From Deltaproteobacteria bacterium (GTDB taxonomy: Bacteria; Desulfobacterota; Binatia; DP-6): a stretch of DNA of 6,923 nucleotides. The notes below the pieces were generated by a model. The model ran no database searches and was not told the DNA's origin. It worked only from the letters and a program-made list of their open reading frames with translations. Positions 1 to 5,960 of the stretch are shown here, piece by piece (positions within the stretch are counted from its first letter, which is position 1; the number at the start of each line of letters is the position of its first letter). The position numbers and the translations under genes were made by a program. Where the stretch lies: the NCBI GenBank assembly GCA_005879245.1, contig VBLA01000039.1:1-6923 (forward strand), given 5' to 3'.

Positions 1-441
1 TCGCTCAACAGGAGCAACACCCGCAACCTCGCGGGGCCGCCAGGAGAGCGAGCGACGCTCGCCCTCGACCGCGGCGGGCTGGAGGTCCGGGCGAGCGACC
101 AGGAGCTGTACACCCGCCTGGTGAAGGAGATTCAGACCCACTCAGCACCGGGCGCCTTCATCTACGCGGCACCCGATGCCCCGCACGTGTATTTTCTCTC
201 GGCACGCAGGAACCCCACGCGCACGCTGTACGATTTCTTCGATCAGGATCTCGGAAGCGATCTCGCCCCTCGGACCCAGCGCATTCTCTCGGCCCTGGAA
301 GAGAAGCAGGCGAAGGTGGTAGTGATCAACTGGAACCCGGACTTCACGACCTGGATCGCTCGAGATCTTCTCGATGCGCTGCTGACACGCTTTCCCAACG
401 AGACCGCGCTTCCTCGGTACAGCGTACGCTGGCGAGACTGA
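1..441 (+). CDS. C-terminal fragment of a GT-C/PMT-like membrane glycosyltransferase (5' end off window)
   Basis: The frame is open from base 1 to the TGA at 439-441, giving 146 visible residues, so the gene begins left of the window; the GTG at 121 is only an internal codon. No membrane helix is visible. The piece is soluble and alpha/beta-like: a strand 'GAFIYAAPDAPHVYFLS' (51-67), then 'NPTRTLYDFFD' (71-81), a helix with 'RILSALEEKQ' (94-103), a strand 'AKVVVINWNPDF' (104-115) and an end 'RYSVRWRD'. From memory of the family, this resembles the extracytoplasmic tail of bacterial GT-39/PMT-like glycosyltransferases, where 'YAAPD..EVYFLSGR.NPTR' and a closing 'F.VRW' recur. The next gene on the other strand has the matching membrane half but lacks this tail, so the two are probably halves of one ancestral gene. 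Base composition is less GC-rich than proA (hand count 38/60 in 121-180 against 48/60 in 2281-2340). Substrate is unknown. Family assignment is moderate; the reading frame is secure. Confidence 0.65.
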   Translation, partial: SLNRSNTRNLAGPPGERATLALDRGGLEVRASDQELYTRLVKEIQTHSAPGAFIYAAPDAPHVYFLSARRNPTRTLYDFFDQDLGSDLAPRTQRILSALEEKQAKVVVINWNPDFTTWIARDLLDALLTRFPNETALPRYSVRWRD

Positions 442-459
442 CGTCGCCGACCCGAGAGG

Positions 460-819
460 TCACGCCTCCGGCGTCCCGGCCGTCCCGAGCACGACCAGGT
501 CGTCGCGGTGGATCACCTCGTCGCTCGCCTTGTAGCCGAGCAAGCGCTCGACCTCGCGCGTGTGCACGCCCTTGATCTTGTCGAGCTCGGCCGCGGTGTA
601 GTTGACCAGCCCGCGCGCGAACTCGCGGCCGTCGGGGCCGATGCAGCGGACGCAGTCCCCGACGCCAAAGCTGCCCTCGATCGCGCGTACCCCCGAGGGC
701 AGGAGGCTCCGCCCGCTCTCGGCTACGGCGTGCTCGGCGCCCGCGTCGAGGTGAAGCGCGCCCGACGGCTTCAGGGCGTAGGCGATCCAGTGCTTGCGAT
801 GCGCGAGGCGGTCGCCGTC
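460..819 (-). other. proB: Displaced 3' end of proB (linker plus PUA domain)
   Basis: The last 119 codons of the chimeric minus-strand gene match the end of glutamate 5-kinase. E. coli ProB has the same order: an 'RKRWIAG' step after the kinase domain, a 'D.GA..A' segment, 'SLLP.G', a 'G.F..G' turn, 'A.G...Y', then 'ILGY' and 'VHRDD'. Each has a counterpart here. ProB phosphorylates glutamate as the first step of proline synthesis; its PUA domain is an accessory C-terminal module, and the E. coli kinase keeps activity without it. This fragment has no amino-acid-kinase residues and cannot do that reaction. It points away from proA, whereas proB normally precedes proA on the same strand. The exact join with the membrane protein cannot be fixed by eye and lies within about 805-835. 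Confidence 0.85.
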
Positions 820-2133
820 GGCGAGGATGACGAGGGGAGCGGCGTAGCAGAAGTAGATCCCGTGCGAATACGGGTACTGCACGAGGCTTCCCAAGGCCGC
901 GACCGCGAGGAGAAGGAACAACTCGAGTCGCCGCTTGGGCGCGAGAGTAGCCGCACGCGATGGCGAGGTCAGGGCGAGGCAGCCGATGATGACGGCGGCC
1001 GGGCAGATCGGGCGGACGGAGTACCAAACGGCATGAAAGACGGGCTCATGGTTCGCCGACATGACGATGCCCGCCAGGAGCAGCACGACGATTCCGAGGA
1101 CCGCCTGCTCGACTCGCCTGGGAAGCGCGATCGGGAAAGCGAGCGTCGCAATGAAAGGAAGGGCGGCGAGCACCGTCCAGGCCGGAGGGAGCCCGAAGGC
1201 GGCAGCTTCCAGCCGGCGCCGCGGGAGGATGAAGACGCCTCGCCAAACGTCCCGCAACGATCCTCCTACGCAGTACGGCAGCAGGAAGACCCCGACGGGC
1301 GCGACGACCCCGGCGCCAAATGCGAGCAGCGGTCGGACGAGCCTCGCGGCTCGCACCCTGAACGGACCCCGACCATCCCGCCATTCGCTCCACACAACGA
1401 GTCCGCAGATTGCGCCACCCGGGACCACGAAATGCAGCACTTCCATGGGGGCCAGGCGGGGACGAACGAGGCCCAGGAGGAGCAGCACGAAGACCCCCGC
1501 ACCGAGCGCCTTGAGGACGAGAACGCCGGTGGACCGAGCGAGCTGCCGGTCGTGCGGGGCCCCGTTCTGCTCTCGGTACACGAGGAACACGACCGCGGCG
1601 GCGACGTAGTACACCCCGATGGACTTCACGAGGAAGCTGAGCCCGCCCCACAGACCCGCGACGAACAGCCAGCGACGGCGGTCGGTATCCAGGTGACGGA
1701 GGAGCGCCTGGGCTCCGAACGTCGCGAAGAAGAGATTGTACCAGGACGGGAGGCCAGCGAAGTAGTTCGGCACGCTCCAGGCAACGCACAGCAGGACCAC
1801 GAGCCCAGCGATGGCTGGCGGAACGAACCGCGCGGCGATGAGATAGAGGGCGGGGACGTAGAGCAACGAGAAGAGGAGCAGGACGGCTCGTATGGAGGTG
1901 AGCTTGACACCGAGCGCCTCGAAGCTCAGCGCGTAGAGGAAGCTCAGCCCGCCGGTGTAGAGCTCGTCGAAATCCCGGTGTGGTAGCTCTCCTGCGAGGA
2001 CGCGCTCCGCGCTGTGCGCGAGACATCCCTCGTCGTGTGGGATCCAGCCCCGGTACGCAAAGCTGTGGAGGTAGATCGCCGCGACGATCCAGACGACGCT
2101 CAAGCTGAGGGCGTGAGGAGCAGCGGATCGCAT
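460..2133 (-). CDS. Chimeric protein: GT-C-like polytopic glycosyltransferase N-terminus fused to the ProB PUA domain
   Basis: This is a 557-residue minus-strand frame from ATG (2131-2133) to TGA (460-462). Residues 1 to about 438 form a polytopic membrane protein with roughly 12 hydrophobic segments, the first at about 8-26. The first large loop carries 'RGWIPHDEG' (28-36) and 'HRDFDELYTGG' (52-62), acidic motifs of the kind found in GT-C (PMT/ArnT-like) lipid-linked sugar transferases. Later come 'WSVPNYFAGLPSWYNLFF' and the last helix 'IYFCYAAPLVILA'. From about residue 439 the protein becomes typical of the ProB C-terminus: 'DRLAHRKHWIAY', 'LDAGAEHAV', 'SLLPSGV', 'FARGLVNY', 'LGYKASDEVIHRDDLVVL'. 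No glutamate kinase domain is present, and the glycosyltransferase lacks the soluble tail its family normally carries. A GTG at 2236-2238 would add 35 Arg-rich residues and cover the two hairpins, so I prefer the ATG just before the first helix; neither has a good ribosome site. It is divergent from proA. Whether the hybrid is made or folds is unknown; it may be a pseudogene. Confidence 0.8.
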   Translation of the reverse strand: MRSAAPHALSLSVVWIVAAIYLHSFAYRGWIPHDEGCLAHSAERVLAGELPHRDFDELYTGGLSFLYALSFEALGVKLTSIRAVLLLFSLLYVPALYLIAARFVPPAIAGLVVLLCVAWSVPNYFAGLPSWYNLFFATFGAQALLRHLDTDRRRWLFVAGLWGGLSFLVKSIGVYYVAAAVVFLVYREQNGAPHDRQLARSTGVLVLKALGAGVFVLLLLGLVRPRLAPMEVLHFVVPGGAICGLVVWSEWRDGRGPFRVRAARLVRPLLAFGAGVVAPVGVFLLPYCVGGSLRDVWRGVFILPRRRLEAAAFGLPPAWTVLAALPFIATLAFPIALPRRVEQAVLGIVVLLLAGIVMSANHEPVFHAVWYSVRPICPAAVIIGCLALTSPSRAATLAPKRRLELFLLLAVAALGSLVQYPYSHGIYFCYAAPLVILADGDRLAHRKHWIAYALKPSGALHLDAGAEHAVAESGRSLLPSGVRAIEGSFGVGDCVRCIGPDGREFARGLVNYTAAELDKIKGVHTREVERLLGYKASDEVIHRDDLVVLGTAGTPEA

Positions 2134-2270
2134 CACACCGCGCCGGGTGACGTGGGGTGGGAGGATACCGAGAATGCCCGAAGAGACGAAACCCGCGCGC
2201 CGTTCACCGGACGGCGCGCCGGAGCGTGCCGGTGGCACCGGCGCCGCCCGCGGTCTAGACTCAGCGTCCG
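2134..2270. promoter_or_regulatory. Divergent intergenic region with two adjacent hairpins upstream of proA
   Basis: This 137-base gap separates the divergent starts of the chimeric membrane gene and proA and must hold the nearest promoter for each. It contains a perfect 9-bp stem, 2195-2203 pairing with 2211-2219 (loop 2204-2210), and 6 bases further a 6-bp stem, 2228-2233 with 2237-2242 (loop GGC), extendable by a wobble and one more pair. Neither is followed by a T-run, so they are not standard intrinsic terminators. A TAGACT at 2256-2261 matches the -10 consensus at four of six positions, but no convincing -35 lies upstream, so I do not call a promoter. No good Shine-Dalgarno precedes the proA ATG. 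The hairpins could shape the proA leader or block read-through; that is inference. Confidence 0.45.
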
Positions 2271-3533
2271 ATGGAGGCGATCGAGGCAGCGCGCATGGTG
2301 GAGGCGCTCTCGGGGGACGCCCGTGCGGCGGCGTCCGCGCTGGCCGGCGCGTCGACGCGGGTCAAGGACGCCGCGTTGCGCGCGGCCGCCGCCCGGCTCC
2401 GGCGGGATGAGGCCCGGGTGCTCGCCGCCAACCAGTCCGACGTGGAGCGCGCCCGTGCGGCCGGCGAGAGCGCGGCCTTCGTCGACCGGCTGACGCTCAC
2501 GCCCCGCCGGATCGACCAGATGGCGCGTGGGCTCGAGGAGATCGCGGGGCTGCCCGACCCCATAGGCGAGACGATCGCCGCGTGGCGACGGCCGAACGGG
2601 CTCGAGATCGCGCAGGTGCGGGTGCCGATCGGCGTCGTCCTCTCGATCTACGAGTCGCGTCCGAACGTCACCGCCGACTCCGCCGGCCTCTGCCTCAAGA
2701 CCGCCAACGCCGTCCTCCTGAAGGGCGGCTCCGAGGCGCAGGCGACGAGCGCCGCCATCGGCGACGCCATCCGGGCGGAGCTCGTGCAGGCCGGGCTGCC
2801 GCGGGCGGCCGTGCAGCTCGTGGAGGGCGGCCGCGACGTCACGCGCGGCCTGCTGCGTCGCGACGACCGCATCGACGTCGTCATCGCGCGCGGCGGCGAG
2901 ACCCTCAAGCACATGATCCTGGAGGAGAGCCGCATCCCGGTCGTGAAGCATTTCGAGGGCATCTGCCACCTCTACGTCGACGCGGCCGCCGACCTCGCCA
3001 TGGCGGAGCGCATCTGTCTCAACGCGAAGGTCCAGCGCCCGAGCGTGTGCAACGCGATCGAGAACCTGCTCGTGCAAGAGGACGCGGCGCCGCGCTTCCT
3101 CCCGCAGATCGTCGGCGCGCTCCGTGGCGCGGGCTGCGAGGTGCGCGGCTGTCCGGCGAGCCGGCGGCTCGTCCCGGACCTCGTCGCGGCGAGCGACGCC
3201 GACTGGGACACCGAGTACCTCGATCTCATCCTCAGCATCTGCATCGTACCGTCGCTCGACGCGGCGCTCGGCTTCATCGCGCAGCACGGCACGAGCCTGG
3301 CCGAGGCGATCGTCACCGAGGACTACGCCGCCGCGCGCCGCTTCCTGGCCGAGGTCGACGCGGCGGCCGTGTTCGTCAATGCCTCGACCCGCTTCACCGA
3401 CGGCTACGAGTTCGGCTTCGGCGCCGAGGTGGGGATCAGCACGAACCGCCTGCACGCCCGGGGCCCGATGGGCCTCCGCGAGCTCACCACCTACAAGTAC
3501 CAGGTCCAGGGCGCCGGTCAGATCCGCGAGTGA
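2271..3533 (+). CDS. proA: Gamma-glutamyl phosphate reductase (glutamate-5-semialdehyde dehydrogenase)
   Basis: ProA is the cytoplasmic second enzyme of proline synthesis: NADPH-dependent reduction of L-glutamyl 5-phosphate to glutamate 5-semialdehyde, releasing phosphate. The frame encodes 420 residues, the usual ProA length. It shows the aldehyde-dehydrogenase-fold features of the family: 'RVPIGVVLSIYESRPNVT' (117-134), 'LKTANAVLLKGGSEA' (142-156), 'DVVIARGGETLK' (202-213), 'PVVKHFEGICHLYVD' (223-237), and the active-site cysteine in 'NAKVQRPSVCNAIENLL' at Cys260. The end, 'FGFGAEVGISTNRLHARGPMG' split over 381-401, then 'LTTYKYQVQG', is also typical. The ATG at 2271 gives a normal N-terminus; Met9 is an alternative, and neither has a clear ribosome site. 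The stop overlaps the nadD start. ProA normally follows proB and acts on its unstable product; here the upstream neighbour is only the inverted ProB tail, so proA probably relies on a promoter in the preceding gap. GC is visibly higher than in the glycosyltransferase pieces. Confidence 0.97.
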   Translation: MEAIEAARMVEALSGDARAAASALAGASTRVKDAALRAAAARLRRDEARVLAANQSDVERARAAGESAAFVDRLTLTPRRIDQMARGLEEIAGLPDPIGETIAAWRRPNGLEIAQVRVPIGVVLSIYESRPNVTADSAGLCLKTANAVLLKGGSEAQATSAAIGDAIRAELVQAGLPRAAVQLVEGGRDVTRGLLRRDDRIDVVIARGGETLKHMILEESRIPVVKHFEGICHLYVDAAADLAMAERICLNAKVQRPSVCNAIENLLVQEDAAPRFLPQIVGALRGAGCEVRGCPASRRLVPDLVAASDADWDTEYLDLILSICIVPSLDAALGFIAQHGTSLAEAIVTEDYAAARRFLAEVDAAAVFVNASTRFTDGYEFGFGAEVGISTNRLHARGPMGLRELTTYKYQVQGAGQIRE

Positions 3534-4201
3534 GGCAGCCGGGAGGCATCGGGATCTTCGGGGGGACCTTCAACCCGATCCATCTCGGGCACCTCCGCGC
3601 CGCGGAGGAGGTTCGCGAGCGGGTCGGGCTGGACGAAGTCCGGTTCGTGCCCGCGGCAGCACCGCCCCACAAGAGTGCCGGGGAGCTTGCTCCCGCTCCG
3701 GACCGCCTCCGCATGGTCGAGCTTGCGATCGCGGACCTGGCCGACTTCCGCACCTCGGCAATCGAGCTCGAGCGGCCGGGGCCATCATACTCGATCGACA
3801 CGCTCCGGGCCCTGCGGAATCAGCTCGGGGAGGTCCGCCTGGTCTTCATCCTCGGGCTCGACGCCTTCCGGGAGCTCCACACCTGGAAGGATTTCGCGGA
3901 GATATTCGGCCTGAGCGACGTCGTCGTGGTGACCCGTCCACCCTGCCCCGATGGGCTCACGCCCGCGCAGATTCCCCTTGCGGCTCGGGAGGCGTTTCGG
4001 TACGATCCGATCAGTGAGTCGTTCCGCCACGCGTCGGGGCACGTGCTGACCTTCCAGCGCATCACCGCCCTCGACATCTCGGCCGCCACCATCCGCGCCC
4101 ACGTCGCTGCCCGCCGGTCGATCCGTTTCCTCGTGTCACCGGCAGTCGAGGCGTACATCGTCGAGCGCGGGCTCTACCGTCAGGAGGACGTTCGGCGTTG
4201 A
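3530..4201 (+). CDS. nadD: Nicotinate-nucleotide adenylyltransferase
   Basis: NadD transfers AMP from ATP to nicotinate mononucleotide, giving nicotinate adenine dinucleotide and pyrophosphate, the penultimate step of NAD synthesis. The 223-residue protein is of normal size. The nucleotidylyltransferase signature is intact: 'GIFGGTFNPIHLGH' (8-21), with the HxGH residues His18 and His21. Further family features are 'FVPAAAPPHK' (39-48), 'RLRMVELAI' (59-67), 'SIDTLRAL' (88-95), 'FILGLDAFRELHTWKD' (106-121), 'VVVTRP' (132-137) and 'LDISAATIRAH' (181-191), a variant of the usual IS(S/A)T.IR. The closing 'VSPAVEAYIVERGLY' is typical. The start is a GTG at 3530-3532 whose last two bases belong to the proA TGA, so the genes overlap by four bases and are probably translationally coupled. 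The same frame is open far upstream, to 2582, but that part is antisense-like Arg-rich shadow of proA and shows no family similarity. Confidence 0.95.
   Translation: MRQPGGIGIFGGTFNPIHLGHLRAAEEVRERVGLDEVRFVPAAAPPHKSAGELAPAPDRLRMVELAIADLADFRTSAIELERPGPSYSIDTLRALRNQLGEVRLVFILGLDAFRELHTWKDFAEIFGLSDVVVVTRPPCPDGLTPAQIPLAAREAFRYDPISESFRHASGHVLTFQRITALDISAATIRAHVAARRSIRFLVSPAVEAYIVERGLYRQEDVRR
4182..4187 (+). promoter_or_regulatory. Shine-Dalgarno site of rsfS inside the nadD 3' end
   Basis: A perfect AGGAGG lies ten bases before the TTG at 4198. It is too far (16 bases) from the GTG at 4204 to serve that codon well, so it favours the TTG start. It sits within the last codons of nadD. Confidence 0.7.
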
Positions 4202-4599
4202 CCGTGCTCGCAGGATGGCAGCGGGCACTCGAGTGCACGCGCGCCGCCCTGGATCGCAAGGCGTACGACCTTGCGGTGCTTGAGACGGGCCGGATCTCCT
4301 CGATCGCGGACTACTTCGTGATCTGCAACGGTCGCTCCGACACCCAGGTGCAGGCGATCGCCGAGGGAATCGAGGCGCACCTCGCCCGCCAGGGGGTGCG
4401 GCCGCTCTCCATCGAAGGCCTGCCGCGCGCGCAGTGGGTGCTCATGGACTACGGCGACGTCGTGATCCACATCTTCTACGTCCCCGTGCGCCAGTTCTAC
4501 GACCTCGACCGGCTCTGGGCGCGGGCGCCGCGGGTCGAGCTGCCCGAGCCGTTCCAGAGCCAGGCGCGCAGCCAGAAGACGGGAACCGAGAGCGGCTGA
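4198..4599 (+). CDS. rsfS: Ribosomal silencing factor RsfS
   Basis: RsfS (formerly YbeB/Iojap) binds protein uL14 of the large ribosomal subunit and blocks joining of the small subunit, lowering translation when nutrients are scarce. The 133-residue protein carries the family core in order: 'ALDRKAYDLAVLE' (17-29), 'ADYFVICNGRSDTQVQAIA' (37-55), 'PLSIEGLPRAQWVLMDYGD' (69-87), 'VVIHIFYVPVRQFYDLDRLW' (88-107). A short, polar, probably disordered tail of about 25 residues follows. The TTG start overlaps the nadD stop by four bases (TTGA) and has a perfect ribosome site ten bases upstream. The order nadD then rsfS is widely conserved. The overlap implies one transcript with proA and nadD. Confidence 0.96.
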   Translation: MTVLAGWQRALECTRAALDRKAYDLAVLETGRISSIADYFVICNGRSDTQVQAIAEGIEAHLARQGVRPLSIEGLPRAQWVLMDYGDVVIHIFYVPVRQFYDLDRLWARAPRVELPEPFQSQARSQKTGTESG

Positions 4600-4608
4600 G
4601 CGGGTGCG

Positions 4609-4630
4609 GCGCCGCCCACCGGGGCGGCGC
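4609..4630 (+). promoter_or_regulatory. Strong hairpin between rsfS and the lapB-like gene
   Basis: Bases 4609-4617 pair perfectly with 4622-4630, a 9-bp all-G/C stem with the four-base loop ACCG. It starts ten bases after the rsfS stop and ends directly against the AGGAG ribosome site of the next gene (4631-4635). No T-run follows, so a Rho-independent terminator is unlikely by the usual rule. It could act as a partial terminator, an mRNA-end stabiliser or a modulator of initiation at 4642; the sequence does not decide. Confidence 0.55.
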
Positions 4631-4641
4631 AGGAGACGCAG

Positions 4642-5958
4642 GTGACACGCTGGCTCGGCGCGGTAATCGCGGCGCTCTTCCTGATCGGAGCGGGCTACGT
4701 CGTCTTCCTGAACCCCGACCCGGTCGTCGTGCACGTGACGCCCCGTCGGAGCTACACCCCGCCGCTGGCGGCAGCGCTGCTCACCGCCTTTGCGGCAGGC
4801 GGCTGCCTCGTCGGGCTCGCCGCGGTCGTGCGCGCGGGGCGACGCGGGTGGCACAGCTGGCGAGCGCGGCGCCGGACACGGCACGAGGCGCGGCGCGCCG
4901 CGCTCACCGACCGGGCGCGCGCACTCGTGTGGGCCGGCGACTACTCGCGGGCGCGGGCGGAGCTGCTGCGGGATGAACGGGGCGTGCCAGACGACGCGGG
5001 ACGGATCGCCCTCCTCGCCGAGACGCATCTCCAGGAGGGCGATCCCGCAGCGGCGCGTTCACTCCTCGATCAGGGGCTCGCACGCGTCGGTCTCGACCCT
5101 CGCCTGCTCGACCTGCTGGCCGAGGCCGCGGAGCGGAGCGGCGATCTCCGCGCGGCGGGCGAGGCGCTCGAGCGCGCGCGCCTCGGGCAGCCGCAGAGTC
5201 CGCGCCTTGCCCGCCGGCTGCGGGATCTCTACACCGCGGACGGGCGCTGGAACGATGCGCTTCGCCTGCAAGGCGAGATCATGCTCGGCATCCGGGGAGC
5301 CGCGGCGCTGGCCGGCGAGGAGGGCACGCTGCGCGGGCTCCGCTACCAGGCCGCGTTCGCCGAGACGGACGGGCGCCGCGTTGCGCGCCTCCTCCTCAGG
5401 CTCGCGCGCGAGGAGCCGTCGTTCCTCCCTGCGTGGGTGAGTGCCGGCGATCACCTCGCGCACGCCGGTCGACGGGTCTCTGCGCGGCGGGTCTGGGAGC
5501 GCGCCCTCCGTCACCAGCCGGCGGCGGTGCTCCTCGAGCGGCTCGAGCGGTTGCACGCCAGCCGCGGCCGGCCCGAGCGCACGACGCGGCTCTACCGCCG
5601 GACGGTGCGCCGCCATCCCGAGGCGCAGGCGGTGCTCCTGCTCTTCGCGCGCCACCTGATCGTCACCGGGGCACTCGACCAGGCGTCCGAAGCACTCGCC
5701 GGCCTTCCCGAGGCGCTCGCCTCCCACGCCGTCACGCACGCGCTCTGGGGCGAGCTGCACCGGCGCCGTGGCAACGACAAGCTCGCCGCCGAGAGCTTCG
5801 CGCGGGCCTTCGGCTCGGACGGCGGCTTCCTCGCGTCGTTCCGCTGCACGAGCTGCCAGCGACCGGCCGACACGTGGGATGGGTACTGCCCCGGCTGTCG
5901 CCGCTGGGGAACCCTGAGCGCCGCCGCCGAGTGGGCGGCGAACGGCGCGGCGCGCTAG
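4642..5958 (+). CDS. lapB: LapB-like TPR protein with rubredoxin-type zinc site and a LapA-like two-TM N-terminus
   Basis: The protein has 438 residues. Two hydrophobic segments (about 4-23 and 41-64) flank a short loop with 'FLNPDPVVVHV', the layout of the LapA (DUF1049) family. A basic stretch 'RRGWHSWRARRRTRHEARR' (67-85) would place the rest in the cytoplasm. Residues about 90-395 are Ala/Leu/Arg-rich helical repeats of TPR type, for example 'ALVWAGDYSRARAELL' and 'AEAAERSGDLRAAGEALERA'. The end has two CxxC pairs, Cys402/405 and Cys416/419, in 'FRCTSCQRPADTWDGYCPGC', like the rubredoxin-type metal site of LapB. E. coli LapB has one N-terminal helix, TPRs and this site; it works with the protease FtsH to control LpxC and hence LPS synthesis, and its gene lies next to lapA. 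Here both parts seem joined in one protein. The GTG start has AGGAG six bases upstream. It is probably co-transcribed with rsfS, subject to the hairpin. The LapB assignment is good at the architecture level; the function is inferred. Confidence 0.8.
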   Translation: MTRWLGAVIAALFLIGAGYVVFLNPDPVVVHVTPRRSYTPPLAAALLTAFAAGGCLVGLAAVVRAGRRGWHSWRARRRTRHEARRAALTDRARALVWAGDYSRARAELLRDERGVPDDAGRIALLAETHLQEGDPAAARSLLDQGLARVGLDPRLLDLLAEAAERSGDLRAAGEALERARLGQPQSPRLARRLRDLYTADGRWNDALRLQGEIMLGIRGAAALAGEEGTLRGLRYQAAFAETDGRRVARLLLRLAREEPSFLPAWVSAGDHLAHAGRRVSARRVWERALRHQPAAVLLERLERLHASRGRPERTTRLYRRTVRRHPEAQAVLLLFARHLIVTGALDQASEALAGLPEALASHAVTHALWGELHRRRGNDKLAAESFARAFGSDGGFLASFRCTSCQRPADTWDGYCPGCRRWGTLSAAAEWAANGAAR

Positions 5959-5960
5959 CC

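Noticed and set aside
508..1986. Long plus-strand open frame opposite the chimeric membrane gene (492 codons)
   Set aside because: Its product is a charged, Glu/Arg/Asp-rich mixture without domains; the opposite strand shows real helices and ProB motifs.
2134..2238. GTG start giving a 592-residue version of the chimeric membrane protein
   Set aside because: The extra 35 residues are Arg/Pro/Gly-rich, unlike a family N-terminus, and would overlay the hairpins; the ATG at 2133 directly precedes the first membrane segment. It is not fully excluded.
2133..3455. Long minus-strand open frame opposite proA (440 codons)
   Set aside because: It is Arg/Asp/His-rich low-complexity translation antisense to a clearly conserved gene, as expected in GC-rich DNA, with no recognisable domain.
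2582..3529. Upstream extension of the nadD frame
   Set aside because: The added 316 residues are Arg-rich shadow sequence of proA; NadD family similarity starts right after the GTG at 3530.
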